DNA of 41,082 nucleotides, from NCBI RefSeq assembly GCF_902499135.1, contig NZ_CABVPR010000052.1, forward strand, positions 1-41,082. Reading direction: 5' to 3'. Under the pieces are notes generated by a model. It was given only the letters and a program-made list of their open reading frames with translations, ran no database searches and was not told where the DNA came from. Shown here in pieces: positions 1 through 7,601 of the stretch. The stretch's first letter is position 1. Each line of letters begins with the position of its first letter. Source of the DNA: Burkholderia dolosa. Its GTDB lineage: Bacteria > Pseudomonadota > Gammaproteobacteria > Burkholderiales > Burkholderiaceae. The position numbers and the translations under genes are program-made.

Positions 1-135
1 CAATTCCGGCAACTGCATCAACCGAAAACCGGCGAGCCCACTAAATTACGAATGGTGTACTCGGCGGGGTAAGGTCATCTCGACAGGACCCGATGTCAGA
101 CAACGCAAGACGCGCCCCGTCCAAGGAAACCCCAC

Positions 136-3100
136 TTAACTCGTGGTACCGGGATCCGCCCCTCCAAATCGGCTGCGATACAGTTCTGGCCCAAGTGCCA
201 TCGCCTCAATGTCATTCTCGTTCACCGCGGAAGCATTCTTTACACTCAACTCTCGCTTGAGGATTGCGAGCTCTGGAAGAAGCTCTGGCTTGGCACCTCC
301 ATTCAAGATCGCAGGAAGGAGCAGATAGGCGCGTGCCTGATCATAGATACTGAGGAAACGATTCAGATTGACATCGGACTCCGCGTGCATCGTTTGAATT
401 CGCGACGCCATCATGATGGTCTTACCCGTTGGCCTCTGGTCTTCGGGAGGAAGCCGCGAAGTAATGAGAACACGGTAGTGGGCCGGGCTTTCAATTGAGA
501 TACCTCGCACGATCGCCACGTATATCTCGTCTTGACTGTCGACCTGCCCCAATCTTTCGCGCCAATGCGCGAAGATCTTCTTGGCAGCGTCTTTGTTCGT
601 GAACATGAGAGCGACCGCTGGCGGATAGGAGGCCCCCCAATGGGCAAAGGCCGTCCCAGTCCAACCTGCCCGGTTCCAAAGATGCACATCGATCACGGAG
701 CGAACCCCGAGATCCCGATGATCGCTCATCGGAAATGGAGCACTTCGGCCACGCTCTGCCGAGGGGCCGTCGCCATCATCTTCAGAATCAAGCACGCGAC
801 GAGTGATGACAGGGCGCGACAACTCAAGAGTGAACTCCGATGTGGCCAGTTGCGTCCAGTCGCTTAGCCTAGACATCCCCCTCTTGAATATGCGTTGGCG
901 GCTATTTCCGACAACCACAATCATCCCAATGCGATCGAGCACTGCCTCGTTCTCAAAGAGATATTCGATCGTCTTCCGCAGATCTTCCACATAGCATGTG
1001 GCAGCAAAGATCGAACTCGCCAATCCGATCAGCATCTTCTGGACGTCGTCCTGTCGCTCGTATGTGGCTGGGATAAGTCCTACAGGCCACCGAACGGTGG
1101 CAGTCATTTCCTCAGCATCGACGGTGAAGTCGGGCGCCAGGATCTCTGAACTTTCTCGAATTGAGATAGTAAAGTTCTCCGTATGCGCTGCAGCGCCCAG
1201 CTCGATCGCGGTTGCAAAAAGTGCTTCTATGGAACCTACTACGGCTTCCGCGGCCAGGACTAAGACGTCAGAGCATGGGTGATGAACAGCCACTCGAACG
1301 CCCTGCACTCTCGATACAAAGCACTGCTGCTCGGCCTCGTTAAAGATAACGGGGCCATGCGGGTTGCTGGACACCGGTTGGCTAGCCAGTAAATCGAACA
1401 GCTCGGCCACACGCTCTGGCGTTTCTTCTTGCGGTATTGATCCCTCCTCGCGGAGTACGGCCTCATGGCCGAGCGTATAGAGCAGCGAGTTTCGACTCTG
1501 TAGCAGACCGAGCCCGCCGAGAACATCGGGCAACTTGACAACTCGCCGAAGCTCTTCCGTCGTGAAATTCAGAATCTGGCTGGCAAAAATGAGATCGAAT
1601 TCCGCGAGGCGCTTCGCGACACGCTCTTTTGACAAGTCGTCGAGCGGGAGTCCTGCCGCACAGCCTCGAACCAGTCGAACAGCTTCGAGAGCGTCTGGAA
1701 GATGCCGAAGTTCGATGGCGACCCAGGCAAGCATCATGACCGTAGGCACGATCGAGGCCGGAAGATCGTTGCCCTCTTCCGCTTCGATGAACATCGAAGC
1801 CATCGAGAAAATGCAGCTAGCGCGCGCAGCCCAGAGCAATCCGGCACTGCGATAAGCCAGCGTGAGCAGTTGCAGCGCTTCGATCAGTGAATCGGCGTAC
1901 TCCTTTTTGGTGAGCTGCCGCGCGGCCTTGCCCAGCAATCGGATCATTTCGAAGTTGTCTTCAAAATCGAGTTGCTGGGCGCGCTTAAGGAGCACAAGCG
2001 CTCCCTGAGCCTCACCAGTGCGCTCCGACACAAACGTCGCCACGTCATCGACGAGCTTGGCGTAGCCGGGATCTTTGCCCGCGATGTTGCCAAACGCCTC
2101 AATCATCTTGGTCAACCGATCGGCAGAGAACTCGCCGAGCCCCCTTGCTTGCTTGATCACATCGGAGAACTGCGGCCAAAGCAAACTCAGTCGCTGAGGA
2201 TCTTTGCTGAGTGCAGACTGATTGACCTCGATGACGAGCTGCGAGGTTCGAGCTTCCAGTGCGTTGTTCGGACGCTCGTCATCCGCAGCTATGGACTTTA
2301 ACCTGTCACTCAATCGAGCTATTCGCTCTGCGAGCTTGGTCTCGTCGGCCGTCAAGTGCCGATGGATAACCGAATTGAAAAGTAACTGCGCCAGGTTGCA
2401 CAGAAGCTCAATGTTCTTGGCATGATCCGTCTCGATTACGAGCTTCTCGAATGTATCGTAGCTGCTGTTCAAGTGCGAAATATCATCGAACCACCAGAAA
2501 GCAGTCCAGATCCATTCGTAGTGAGCTTCCAGCTTCTGGCGATAGGTCCCATTCTGCTCGGCAAGTCGAACTGCGCGAGCAAACCGCCCATCCGTCTCGG
2601 TTCGCGGACGCTCAAGATTGCGCGAGAGCTTGGCTGCTACCAGAGCCTCTGTCACACGCTGCATCTCCATCCCTGAAAATGCCTCAGGATTTCCGAGCGC
2701 CTTCTCAATATCTTCGAGCTGCTGGGAGCGAGAATAGTCCGACGGCCCCAGCCGGCGCGTATCTACAATCTCCTGACCCATACCGAGGTAGTTAAACGCC
2801 AGATCCCTGCGATCACCACCAACAATCTGGTCAACGATCCAATTCCGATCGAGGATAGTGACCGTCACGCCATATTGTTTGGTTAGTTCGTCTTCGACCC
2901 GCGCACGGTCCTTTGCACGGGCGAACTGCGCCGTGACACAATAGATTTTCTTATAGTCGCGTTGCGTCGCAACAATGCCTTCAACGTCGTTGCGTACCTT
3001 CTCAGCCCACTTCTTCTTGGCACTGAAGGCGAATGCCCAGCGCTCCTGGCCGGCATTTGCGTTTCCCACGTAAGTGAGATTTGCAATCTCGTCGGCAACC

Positions 3101-3375
3101 GGAATGGTTTCGGTGTCAGCCTTGCTGTCCCCGCCTCCCTCGGGCCCGGTGGCAGGTTTTAGATTTGGGCAGATCGTACGCTCGCACAGCTTGCGACAGA
3201 AGATCTCGAAGTCATGCGTCTGGTTGCGCGCAGTGATGGTATCGAGGCAATACTCAAGTGTCTTTGCATCGAGTAGGTATGCTATTCGGTCACTGGTGTC
3301 TGAATAGAGCTCAGGACGCAGTTGGCGCATGAATTCCGATGGGGACACCCTCTTTTCTTGTTCTTCCTCAGCCAT
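136..3375 (-). CDS. Large putative defence protein: N-terminal Mrr/PD-(D/E)XK-like domain plus long helical region
   Basis: 1079 residues; the start is fixed by GGAGG six bases before the ATG. Seen: residues 50-130 hold a helix with acidic residues (around E57), a Gly-rich turn GPEGGGDSKADTE (77-89) and a strand FAFSAKKKW (115-123). This order resembles the core of PD-(D/E)XK/Mrr nucleases, with D83 and K120 as candidate catalytic residues. Residues 140-185 form an alpha/beta segment ending VTILDRNWIVDQIV. About 200-700 is mostly helical, possibly TPR/HEAT-like; about 740-1000 is mixed alpha/beta. No Walker A motif, helicase motif, signal peptide or membrane segment was noticed. Known of the family: Mrr-type N-termini fused to long repeat or sensor regions are common in anti-phage loci. 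Inferred: a nuclease effector with a built-in sensor. It lies 68 bases downstream of the HTH gene in the same direction and is less GC-rich than the core genes. The 135 bases beyond its stop hold no gene I can support. A specific named system is not recognised. Confidence 0.6.
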   Translation of the reverse strand: MAEEEQEKRVSPSEFMRQLRPELYSDTSDRIAYLLDAKTLEYCLDTITARNQTHDFEIFCRKLCERTICPNLKPATGPEGGGDSKADTETIPVADEIANLTYVGNANAGQERWAFAFSAKKKWAEKVRNDVEGIVATQRDYKKIYCVTAQFARAKDRARVEDELTKQYGVTVTILDRNWIVDQIVGGDRRDLAFNYLGMGQEIVDTRRLGPSDYSRSQQLEDIEKALGNPEAFSGMEMQRVTEALVAAKLSRNLERPRTETDGRFARAVRLAEQNGTYRQKLEAHYEWIWTAFWWFDDISHLNSSYDTFEKLVIETDHAKNIELLCNLAQLLFNSVIHRHLTADETKLAERIARLSDRLKSIAADDERPNNALEARTSQLVIEVNQSALSKDPQRLSLLWPQFSDVIKQARGLGEFSADRLTKMIEAFGNIAGKDPGYAKLVDDVATFVSERTGEAQGALVLLKRAQQLDFEDNFEMIRLLGKAARQLTKKEYADSLIEALQLLTLAYRSAGLLWAARASCIFSMASMFIEAEEGNDLPASIVPTVMMLAWVAIELRHLPDALEAVRLVRGCAAGLPLDDLSKERVAKRLAEFDLIFASQILNFTTEELRRVVKLPDVLGGLGLLQSRNSLLYTLGHEAVLREEGSIPQEETPERVAELFDLLASQPVSSNPHGPVIFNEAEQQCFVSRVQGVRVAVHHPCSDVLVLAAEAVVGSIEALFATAIELGAAAHTENFTISIRESSEILAPDFTVDAEEMTATVRWPVGLIPATYERQDDVQKMLIGLASSIFAATCYVEDLRKTIEYLFENEAVLDRIGMIVVVGNSRQRIFKRGMSRLSDWTQLATSEFTLELSRPVITRRVLDSEDDGDGPSAERGRSAPFPMSDHRDLGVRSVIDVHLWNRAGWTGTAFAHWGASYPPAVALMFTNKDAAKKIFAHWRERLGQVDSQDEIYVAIVRGISIESPAHYRVLITSRLPPEDQRPTGKTIMMASRIQTMHAESDVNLNRFLSIYDQARAYLLLPAILNGGAKPELLPELAILKRELSVKNASAVNENDIEAMALGPELYRSRFGGADPGTTS

Positions 3376-3443
3376 TCACTGCCTCCTTCAAGAAACTACC
3401 GGCCTAATCGTATCCATCCAACCAACATATCAATCCACACGCC

Positions 3444-3968
3444 TCATCCAACCAAGGCTTCCAGCCCCTTGGAAGCCGAGCGCGGCAACCGGCGACCTTC
3501 TTTCGCCACGTTGACCTGCAAGGCCGCCTGCGCCACGTCGAGAACGTCCTTGGCCAGCGAATAGCCGCCCTTGGCCTGCAACCAGGCCAGCACGTCCGCC
3601 AGGTGCCAGATCGACGCACTGCCTTCATGCACCGGCGCCGGAAAGCTGCCCGGATGGGCCAACATCAGCTTGCGCATGTTCTGCCGCGACACGCCGACGA
3701 TCTCGGCCACATCGGTCAACCCGACGAGATCCGGCGCCACCTCGATCAACCTGGCCGACGGCACGGCGCTGCGCACGTCGGCCAATGCGCTGCGCACGGC
3801 CGCGTCCGCACTGTCCGCCTCTCGGGTGAACTCCAACGCCAGCCGCCCCGGCTGGCCGATGCCGACCAGGGCATCGTCGCAGCCGGCCTCGCCCAGACGC
3901 TCGACCAGGCCATCCGGGTCGCTGTCGTCTTCGGTGAGCTGGTATTTCAGGGTGAAGGTGTATTCCAT
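3444..3968 (-). CDS. HTH DNA-binding protein, probable antitoxin/regulator of the upstream HicA-like gene
   Basis: 174 residues from the ATG at 3968, chosen because GAGGAG lies eight bases upstream; a longer frame running to 4166 has no such support and overlaps the neighbour. Residues 1-75 form an alpha/beta domain (MEYTFTLKYQLTEDD...). Residues 83-120 contain a clear helix-turn-helix (GLTDVAEIVGVSRQNMRKLM) followed by a wing-like WHLADVLAWL segment, as in AlpA/MerR-like DNA binders. Only four bases separate it from the stop of the HicA-like gene, so the pair is almost certainly one transcript. The order small basic protein then HTH protein matches hicA-hicB modules, but the N-terminus is not a standard HicB fold as far as I can see. 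Inferred role: neutralise the partner and repress the operon, perhaps through the palindrome at 4277-4300. Confidence 0.65.
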   Translation of the reverse strand: MEYTFTLKYQLTEDDSDPDGLVERLGEAGCDDALVGIGQPGRLALEFTREADSADAAVRSALADVRSAVPSARLIEVAPDLVGLTDVAEIVGVSRQNMRKLMLAHPGSFPAPVHEGSASIWHLADVLAWLQAKGGYSLAKDVLDVAQAALQVNVAKEGRRLPRSASKGLEALVG

Positions 3969-3972
3969 CTTG

Positions 3973-4248
3973 CTACTCCTCGGCGCCACCATCAGCCTCG
4001 TGCTGCTCGCGATGCGTGGTGCAGTTGTCCACGACGCGCCGAAGAGCGCGTGCGTGGTTGCCAGGGTTTCCCGGCGTGCTCCATACGCTGGTGATGCAGA
4101 ACTCGCCGCAGCGACACTCCTCATCGTTGTACGGGCAATAAATCCGCCCCCAGGCGTGGCTGCCACCGACTTCGACGCGCCAGCCCTGCCCTTCGGCGTG
4201 CCTGAGAGCTTCCTCGACCTCTTTCTTCGGATGAGAGGGACGGGCCAT
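3973..4248 (-). CDS. Small HicA-like Cys-rich protein, possible toxin
   Basis: 91 residues from the ATG at 4248, preceded by GGAG at eight bases; a TTG one codon upstream is less likely. The sequence begins with a basic helix (HPKKEVEEALRHAEGQGW) and then GGSHAWG. That layout corresponds to the helix-strand-GSH core of HicA/YcfA mRNA interferases, where the His is catalytic; here it is H31. Unlike standard HicA, it has cysteines at 38, 45, 47, 51 and 76, which could bind a metal, and a motif SVWSTPGNPGNHARALRRVVDNC in the second half. Similar small proteins occur next to HTH genes on mobile elements. It is the first gene of the apparent hicA-like/HTH/nuclease-like unit. Toxicity is inferred from fold resemblance and gene order, not shown. 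Confidence 0.55.
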   Translation of the reverse strand: MARPSHPKKEVEEALRHAEGQGWRVEVGGSHAWGRIYCPYNDEECRCGEFCITSVWSTPGNPGNHARALRRVVDNCTTHREQHEADGGAEE

Positions 4249-4276
4249 CAATGATCTCCAGTATGGGGATGTCTGG

Positions 4277-4300
4277 GCGGGTTGTCAAGTGACAACCCGC
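4277..4300. promoter_or_regulatory. Near-perfect palindrome upstream of the HicA-like operon (probable operator)
   Basis: Two 11-base arms (GCGGGTTGTCA and its complement) are separated by two bases. The palindrome lies between the integrase stop (4309) and the HicA-like start (4248). There is no T-run after it in the leftward direction, so a simple intrinsic terminator is less likely than an operator. A TTGACA sits inside it on the minus strand (4283-4288), 17 bases before CATACT (4260-4265), but that spacing would put transcription start almost on the start codon. An alternative -10-like TGATAT lies at 4306-4311, which would make the palindrome overlap the start of transcription. Confidence 0.5.
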
Positions 4301-4308
4301 TCGCCATA

Positions 4309-5565
4309 TCAGGCCGTCGCACTCAGTGCCGGCACTACCACGTTCTCCGGCATCAGCTTGGGTACGTAGGTCTGCCCGTCGATCCAGGCATCGACCATGT
4401 TGGCCCACTCTTGCAGCATGTGACGCCGCTGCTCGGCGTACTCGGCCTTGTTGTAGATCGAGCGCGAGGAACGGCCGTCTTCGTGCGCCAGGCACTTCTC
4501 GATCCAATCACGGTTGAAGCCGACTTCGTTCAGCAACGTCGAGCCGGTGCGGCGCAGATCGTGGACGGTGAACGGTTCCAAGGGCAGGCCCGCAGCTTTC
4601 GCCCGCTCTGCGACGATCTGCGTCACCCGGTTCAGGGTCGCGTTCGACATGCAGCGGTCGGCGTCATAGCGCGACGGCAGCACGAACTTGGAGCCAGCCG
4701 CGCAGGTGTGCAGCGCCACGAAGATGTCGAGCGCCTGGCGCGACAGATAGACCACGTGAGGATTGCGCCCCTTCATCCGCTGCTTCGGAATCGTCCAGGT
4801 CGCGTTCACGAAATCCACCTCGTCCCAGGTGGCTTGAATCAGCTCGCTCTTGCGCACCAGCGTCAACAAGATCATGCGCAGCGCCAGCCGGATGGTCGGA
4901 TAGGTCGCCACGGATTCCATCTGTCGTGCCATCAGTCGGATCTCCAGCGGCGACAAGGCGCGATCCTTCGGCACGAAGGTCGCAATGGAGGCGGCCCCCA
5001 CGTCCTCGGCCGGGTTGTCCACCTTCTCGCCGTGCAGGATGGCGAAGGCGTAGACCTGCTTCACGATGTCACGGATGTGGACCGCGGTGGCAGGCGCACC
5101 ACGCCCCTTCACCTTGTTGCAGAGGGCACGCAGGTCATCGGCGGTGATTTCGTTGAGCTGCCGGTTCTGGAAGGCCGGCAGGATGTCCCGATCGACGATG
5201 CTCTTGCGCATCGCCTTCGTGCTGTCGGCCATCCGTGCGCCCGCCAGCCACTTCTCGGTCACCTCGCCAAAGGTCTTGGCGGCGGTCAGGCGGCGCTTCT
5301 CGCGCTGCTTCTCCAGTGCGGGGGACTTGCCTTGGGCGACGGCCTTCTTGGCGTCGATCAGCTTTTCACGGGCCAAGGCAAGCGAAATGCCGGACGGTCC
5401 ATAGCGGCCGATGGTCAACGTCTCGCGGCGACCGTTGAGACGGTAATCGTAGCGGAAGGTGACGGTACCGGTAGGCGATACCGTCACGTACATCCCATCG
5501 CGGTCGGAAGCCTTATAAGTCTTGGACTTAGGCTTGAGATTGCGCAGTGCGGTATCGGTAAGCAT
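4309..5565 (-). CDS. P4-type tyrosine recombinase (island integrase)
   Basis: 418 residues, start supported by AGGAGG about nine bases upstream. Domains: an N-terminal DUF4102-type arm-binding domain (residues 1-90, with the typical TIGRYGP motif), a SAM-like core-binding domain (about 100-190), and a C-terminal catalytic domain. The full catalytic set is visible: R238 (LTLVRKSEL), K265, H335 and R338 (HDLRR), H361 and Y371 (SIYNKAEY). The protein should therefore be active. P4-family integrases insert genomic islands at the 3' ends of conserved genes. This one lies 300 bases from the guaA stop with its 5' end facing guaA, the layout expected for an island at the guaA site. The repeats in 5587-5850 are probably its binding sites. 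Its partner excisionase is not obvious in the window; the HTH protein at 3444-3968 could serve, but this is speculative. Confidence 0.93.
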   Translation of the reverse strand: MLTDTALRNLKPKSKTYKASDRDGMYVTVSPTGTVTFRYDYRLNGRRETLTIGRYGPSGISLALAREKLIDAKKAVAQGKSPALEKQREKRRLTAAKTFGEVTEKWLAGARMADSTKAMRKSIVDRDILPAFQNRQLNEITADDLRALCNKVKGRGAPATAVHIRDIVKQVYAFAILHGEKVDNPAEDVGAASIATFVPKDRALSPLEIRLMARQMESVATYPTIRLALRMILLTLVRKSELIQATWDEVDFVNATWTIPKQRMKGRNPHVVYLSRQALDIFVALHTCAAGSKFVLPSRYDADRCMSNATLNRVTQIVAERAKAAGLPLEPFTVHDLRRTGSTLLNEVGFNRDWIEKCLAHEDGRSSRSIYNKAEYAEQRRHMLQEWANMVDAWIDGQTYVPKLMPENVVVPALSATA

Positions 5566-5586
5566 CGAGGTTTTTCCTCCTGTTCG

Positions 5587-5750
5587 TGACGGCTTTTACC
5601 GTCAGGGGCCAGGAGACCTGCTGATGCTCGGAAAGCCGCATAAAACCAGCTTTCCCGAGGAGACTTTTACCGTCAAAGACCGGTTAGGTCTCAATAGTGA
5701 ACAGGAAGGTCTTGATCCGGCCTCCGGCTCTTACCGCCACTTTTACCGCC
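5587..5750. repeat. Three direct CTTTTACCG repeats upstream of the integrase
   Basis: CTTTTACCG occurs at 5593-5601, 5664-5672 and 5740-5748. The first two copies extend to CTTTTACCGTCA; the third reads CTTTTACCGCC. A further related CTCTTACCGCC precedes the third copy. The first copy also lies within a small inverted repeat (TGACGG/CCGTCA, 5587-5604). Spacing of about 71 and 76 bases, common orientation and position between the integrase start and the junction fit arm-type integrase sites, which could also autoregulate the integrase promoter. No gene lies in 5566-5866. Confidence 0.5.
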
Positions 5751-5769
5751 GACTTGTTCTGCTGGCCGG

Positions 5770-5848
5770 CGATAGCCACCGATAGTCGCTGCGACGTATT
5801 TATCTAAAAATCAATACGTTACGGCGTATTCTCGATAGCTAGCGATAG
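5770..5848. repeat. Paired CGATAG repeats flanking an ACGTATT inverted repeat
   Basis: CGATAG occurs at 5770-5775, 5780-5785, 5833-5838 and 5843-5848. That is two pairs, each with a 10-base period, and the pairs are 63 bases apart. Between them is a perfect 7-base inverted repeat, ACGTATT at 5794-5800 and AATACGT at 5813-5819. Helical phasing next to the island junction suggests binding sites for an excisionase or bending factor. The arrangement is read directly from the bases; the function is inferred. Confidence 0.5.
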
Positions 5849-5866
5849 TCCCCGAAGGACCTGATT

Positions 5867-5890
5867 TCACTCCCACTCAATCGTCGCCGG
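5867..5890. other. Probable island attachment site at the guaA 3' end
   Basis: Sequence character changes at the last codons of guaA. To the right is typical core sequence; to the left are the ordered repeats and the integrase. The 3' end of guaA is a known hotspot for islands with this kind of integrase, and guaA remains intact here, as expected when the attachment core duplicates its last bases. The second copy of the core, needed to prove it, lies outside the window, so the exact core length cannot be defined. Confidence 0.55.
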
Positions 5891-7486
5891 CGGCTTCCCC
5901 GAAATGTCGTACACGGCGCGATTGATCCCGCGCACTTCATTGATGATCCGGTTCGACACGCGGCCGAGCAGCGCGTACGGCAGATGCGCCCAATGCGCGG
6001 TCATGAAGTCCGTCGTCTGCACCGCGCGCAGCGCCGTCACGTAGTCGTACGTACGACCGTCGCCCATCACGCCGACCGACTTCACCGGCAGGAACACCGC
6101 GAACGCCTGGCTCGTCAGGTCGTACCAGCTCTTGCCGACGTCCGCTTCGCCGCACAGGCCGGCCGCCGCATCGTGCGCGGTCGCGACCGTGTTGCGCAGC
6201 TCCTCGATGAAGATCGCGTCCGCGCGGCGCAGCAGATCCGCGTACTCGCGCTTCACTTCGCCGAGAATCCGCACGCCGAGGCCCGGGCCCGGGAACGGAT
6301 GGCGGTACACCATCTCCGGGGGCAAGCCGAGCGCGACGCCGAGCTCGCGCACTTCGTCCTTGAACAGGTCGCGCAGCGGCTCGAGCAGCTTCAGGCCGAG
6401 CGTTTCCGGCAGCCCGCCGACGTTGTGGTGGCTCTTGATCGTCGTCGCCTTCTTCGTCTTCGCGCCGCCCGATTCGATCACGTCCGGATAGATCGTGCCC
6501 TGCGCGAGCCATTTCGCCTTCGACAGCTTCTTCGCCTCGGCCTGGAACACCTCGACGAACTCGCGACCGATGATCTTGCGCTTCGCTTCCGGATCGGCGA
6601 CGCCGGCCAGACGGCCGAGGAACTGCTCCGACGCATCGACGTGCACGACCTTCGCATGCAGACGGCCCTCGAACATGTCGAGCACCATCTTGCCTTCGTT
6701 CAGACGCAGCAGCCCGTGGTCGACGAACACGCAGGTCAGCTGATCGCCGATCGCGCGATGAATCAGCGCGGCCGCGACGCTCGAATCGACGCCGCCCGAC
6801 AGGCCGAGAATCACTTCCTCGTCGCCGACCTGCTCGCGGATCTTCGCGACCGCTTCCTCGATGTGGTCGCGCATGATCCAGTCGGGCTTCGCACCGGCAA
6901 TCTGCAGCACGAAGCGCTCGAGCATCTGGCGGCCCTTCACCGTATGCGTGACTTCCGGGTGGAACTGCACCGCGTAGTAGCCGCGCGCCTCGTCGGCCAT
7001 CCCGGCGATCGGGCAGCTCGGCGTCGACGCCATCAGCTTGAAGCCCGGCGGCAGCTCGGCCACCTTGTCGCCGTGGCTCATCCAGACCTTCAGCATTCCG
7101 TGGCCTTCGGCGGTCGAGAAATCCTCGATGCCGTCGAGCAGACGCGTATGGCCGTGCGCGCGCACTTCCGCATAGCCGAATTCGCGATGATCGCTCCACT
7201 CGACCTTGCCGCCGAGCTGCACGGCCATCGTCTGCATCCCGTAGCAGATGCCGAGCACCGGCACGCCGAGATCCCACACGGCCTGCGGCGCGCGCAGCTG
7301 ATGGTCCTCATACGTGCTCGCGTGGCTGCCCGACAGGATCACGGCCTTCGGCGCGAACTCGCGGACGAAGTCGTCGGACACGTCGTTCGGATGGATTTCG
7401 CAATAGACGTGCGCTTCGCGCACGCGCCGCGCGATCAGTTGGGTGACTTGCGAACCGAAGTCGAGAATCAGGATTTTGTCGTGCAT
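5867..7486 (-). CDS. guaA: GMP synthase (glutamine-hydrolysing)
   Basis: 539 residues. Converts XMP to GMP with ATP and glutamine, the last step of guanine nucleotide synthesis, in the cytosol. The class I glutamine amidotransferase domain shows the nucleophile C81 (GICYGMQ) and H176/E178 (QFHPE). The ATP pyrophosphatase domain has the P-loop SGGVDSS (230-236), and the C-terminal dimerisation domain ends KPPATIEWE, as in intact homologues. It is downstream of guaB and a small membrane protein gene on the same strand. There is no evident Shine-Dalgarno sequence before the ATG, and a terminator-like hairpin lies about 20-60 bases upstream, so expression may be controlled separately from guaB. 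Its 3' end borders the genomic island. Confidence 0.98.
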   Translation of the reverse strand: MHDKILILDFGSQVTQLIARRVREAHVYCEIHPNDVSDDFVREFAPKAVILSGSHASTYEDHQLRAPQAVWDLGVPVLGICYGMQTMAVQLGGKVEWSDHREFGYAEVRAHGHTRLLDGIEDFSTAEGHGMLKVWMSHGDKVAELPPGFKLMASTPSCPIAGMADEARGYYAVQFHPEVTHTVKGRQMLERFVLQIAGAKPDWIMRDHIEEAVAKIREQVGDEEVILGLSGGVDSSVAAALIHRAIGDQLTCVFVDHGLLRLNEGKMVLDMFEGRLHAKVVHVDASEQFLGRLAGVADPEAKRKIIGREFVEVFQAEAKKLSKAKWLAQGTIYPDVIESGGAKTKKATTIKSHHNVGGLPETLGLKLLEPLRDLFKDEVRELGVALGLPPEMVYRHPFPGPGLGVRILGEVKREYADLLRRADAIFIEELRNTVATAHDAAAGLCGEADVGKSWYDLTSQAFAVFLPVKSVGVMGDGRTYDYVTALRAVQTTDFMTAHWAHLPYALLGRVSNRIINEVRGINRAVYDISGKPPATIEWE

Positions 7487-7505
7487 GGCTGCGGACGGGA
7501 TGAAG

Positions 7506-7545
7506 AGAATAAGAAAAGCAGCGCATCGCTTCGCTGATGCGCTGC
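7506..7545 (-). terminator. Terminator-like hairpin in the guaA leader
   Basis: A perfect 10-base inverted repeat (arms 7518-7527 and 7536-7545, 8-base loop) is followed on the minus strand by TTTTCTTATTCT (7517-7506). It lies after the stop of the membrane-protein gene (7602) and only 20 bases before the guaA start. It could end most guaB transcripts or act as an attenuator for guaA. Confidence 0.65.
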
Positions 7546-7601
7546 GTCAATAGCATGGACGACGCGTCGGGCGGCAGGCGGCACGCGCGACGCATCGCCG
7601 G

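Noticed and set aside
2307-2316. CACTCAATCG, a 10-base direct match to the end of guaA (5874-5883), as a possible left attachment site
   Set aside because: It lies inside the coding sequence of the large gene, the match does not extend, and a 10-base match is not enough to set an attachment core.
4277-4300. Intrinsic terminator of the integrase
   Set aside because: No T-run follows on the minus strand; the operator explanation fits better, though rho-assisted termination cannot be excluded.
5566-5866. tRNA gene as the integration target
   Set aside because: No cloverleaf or tRNA 3' end is recognisable between the integrase and guaA; the guaA 3' end itself is the known target.
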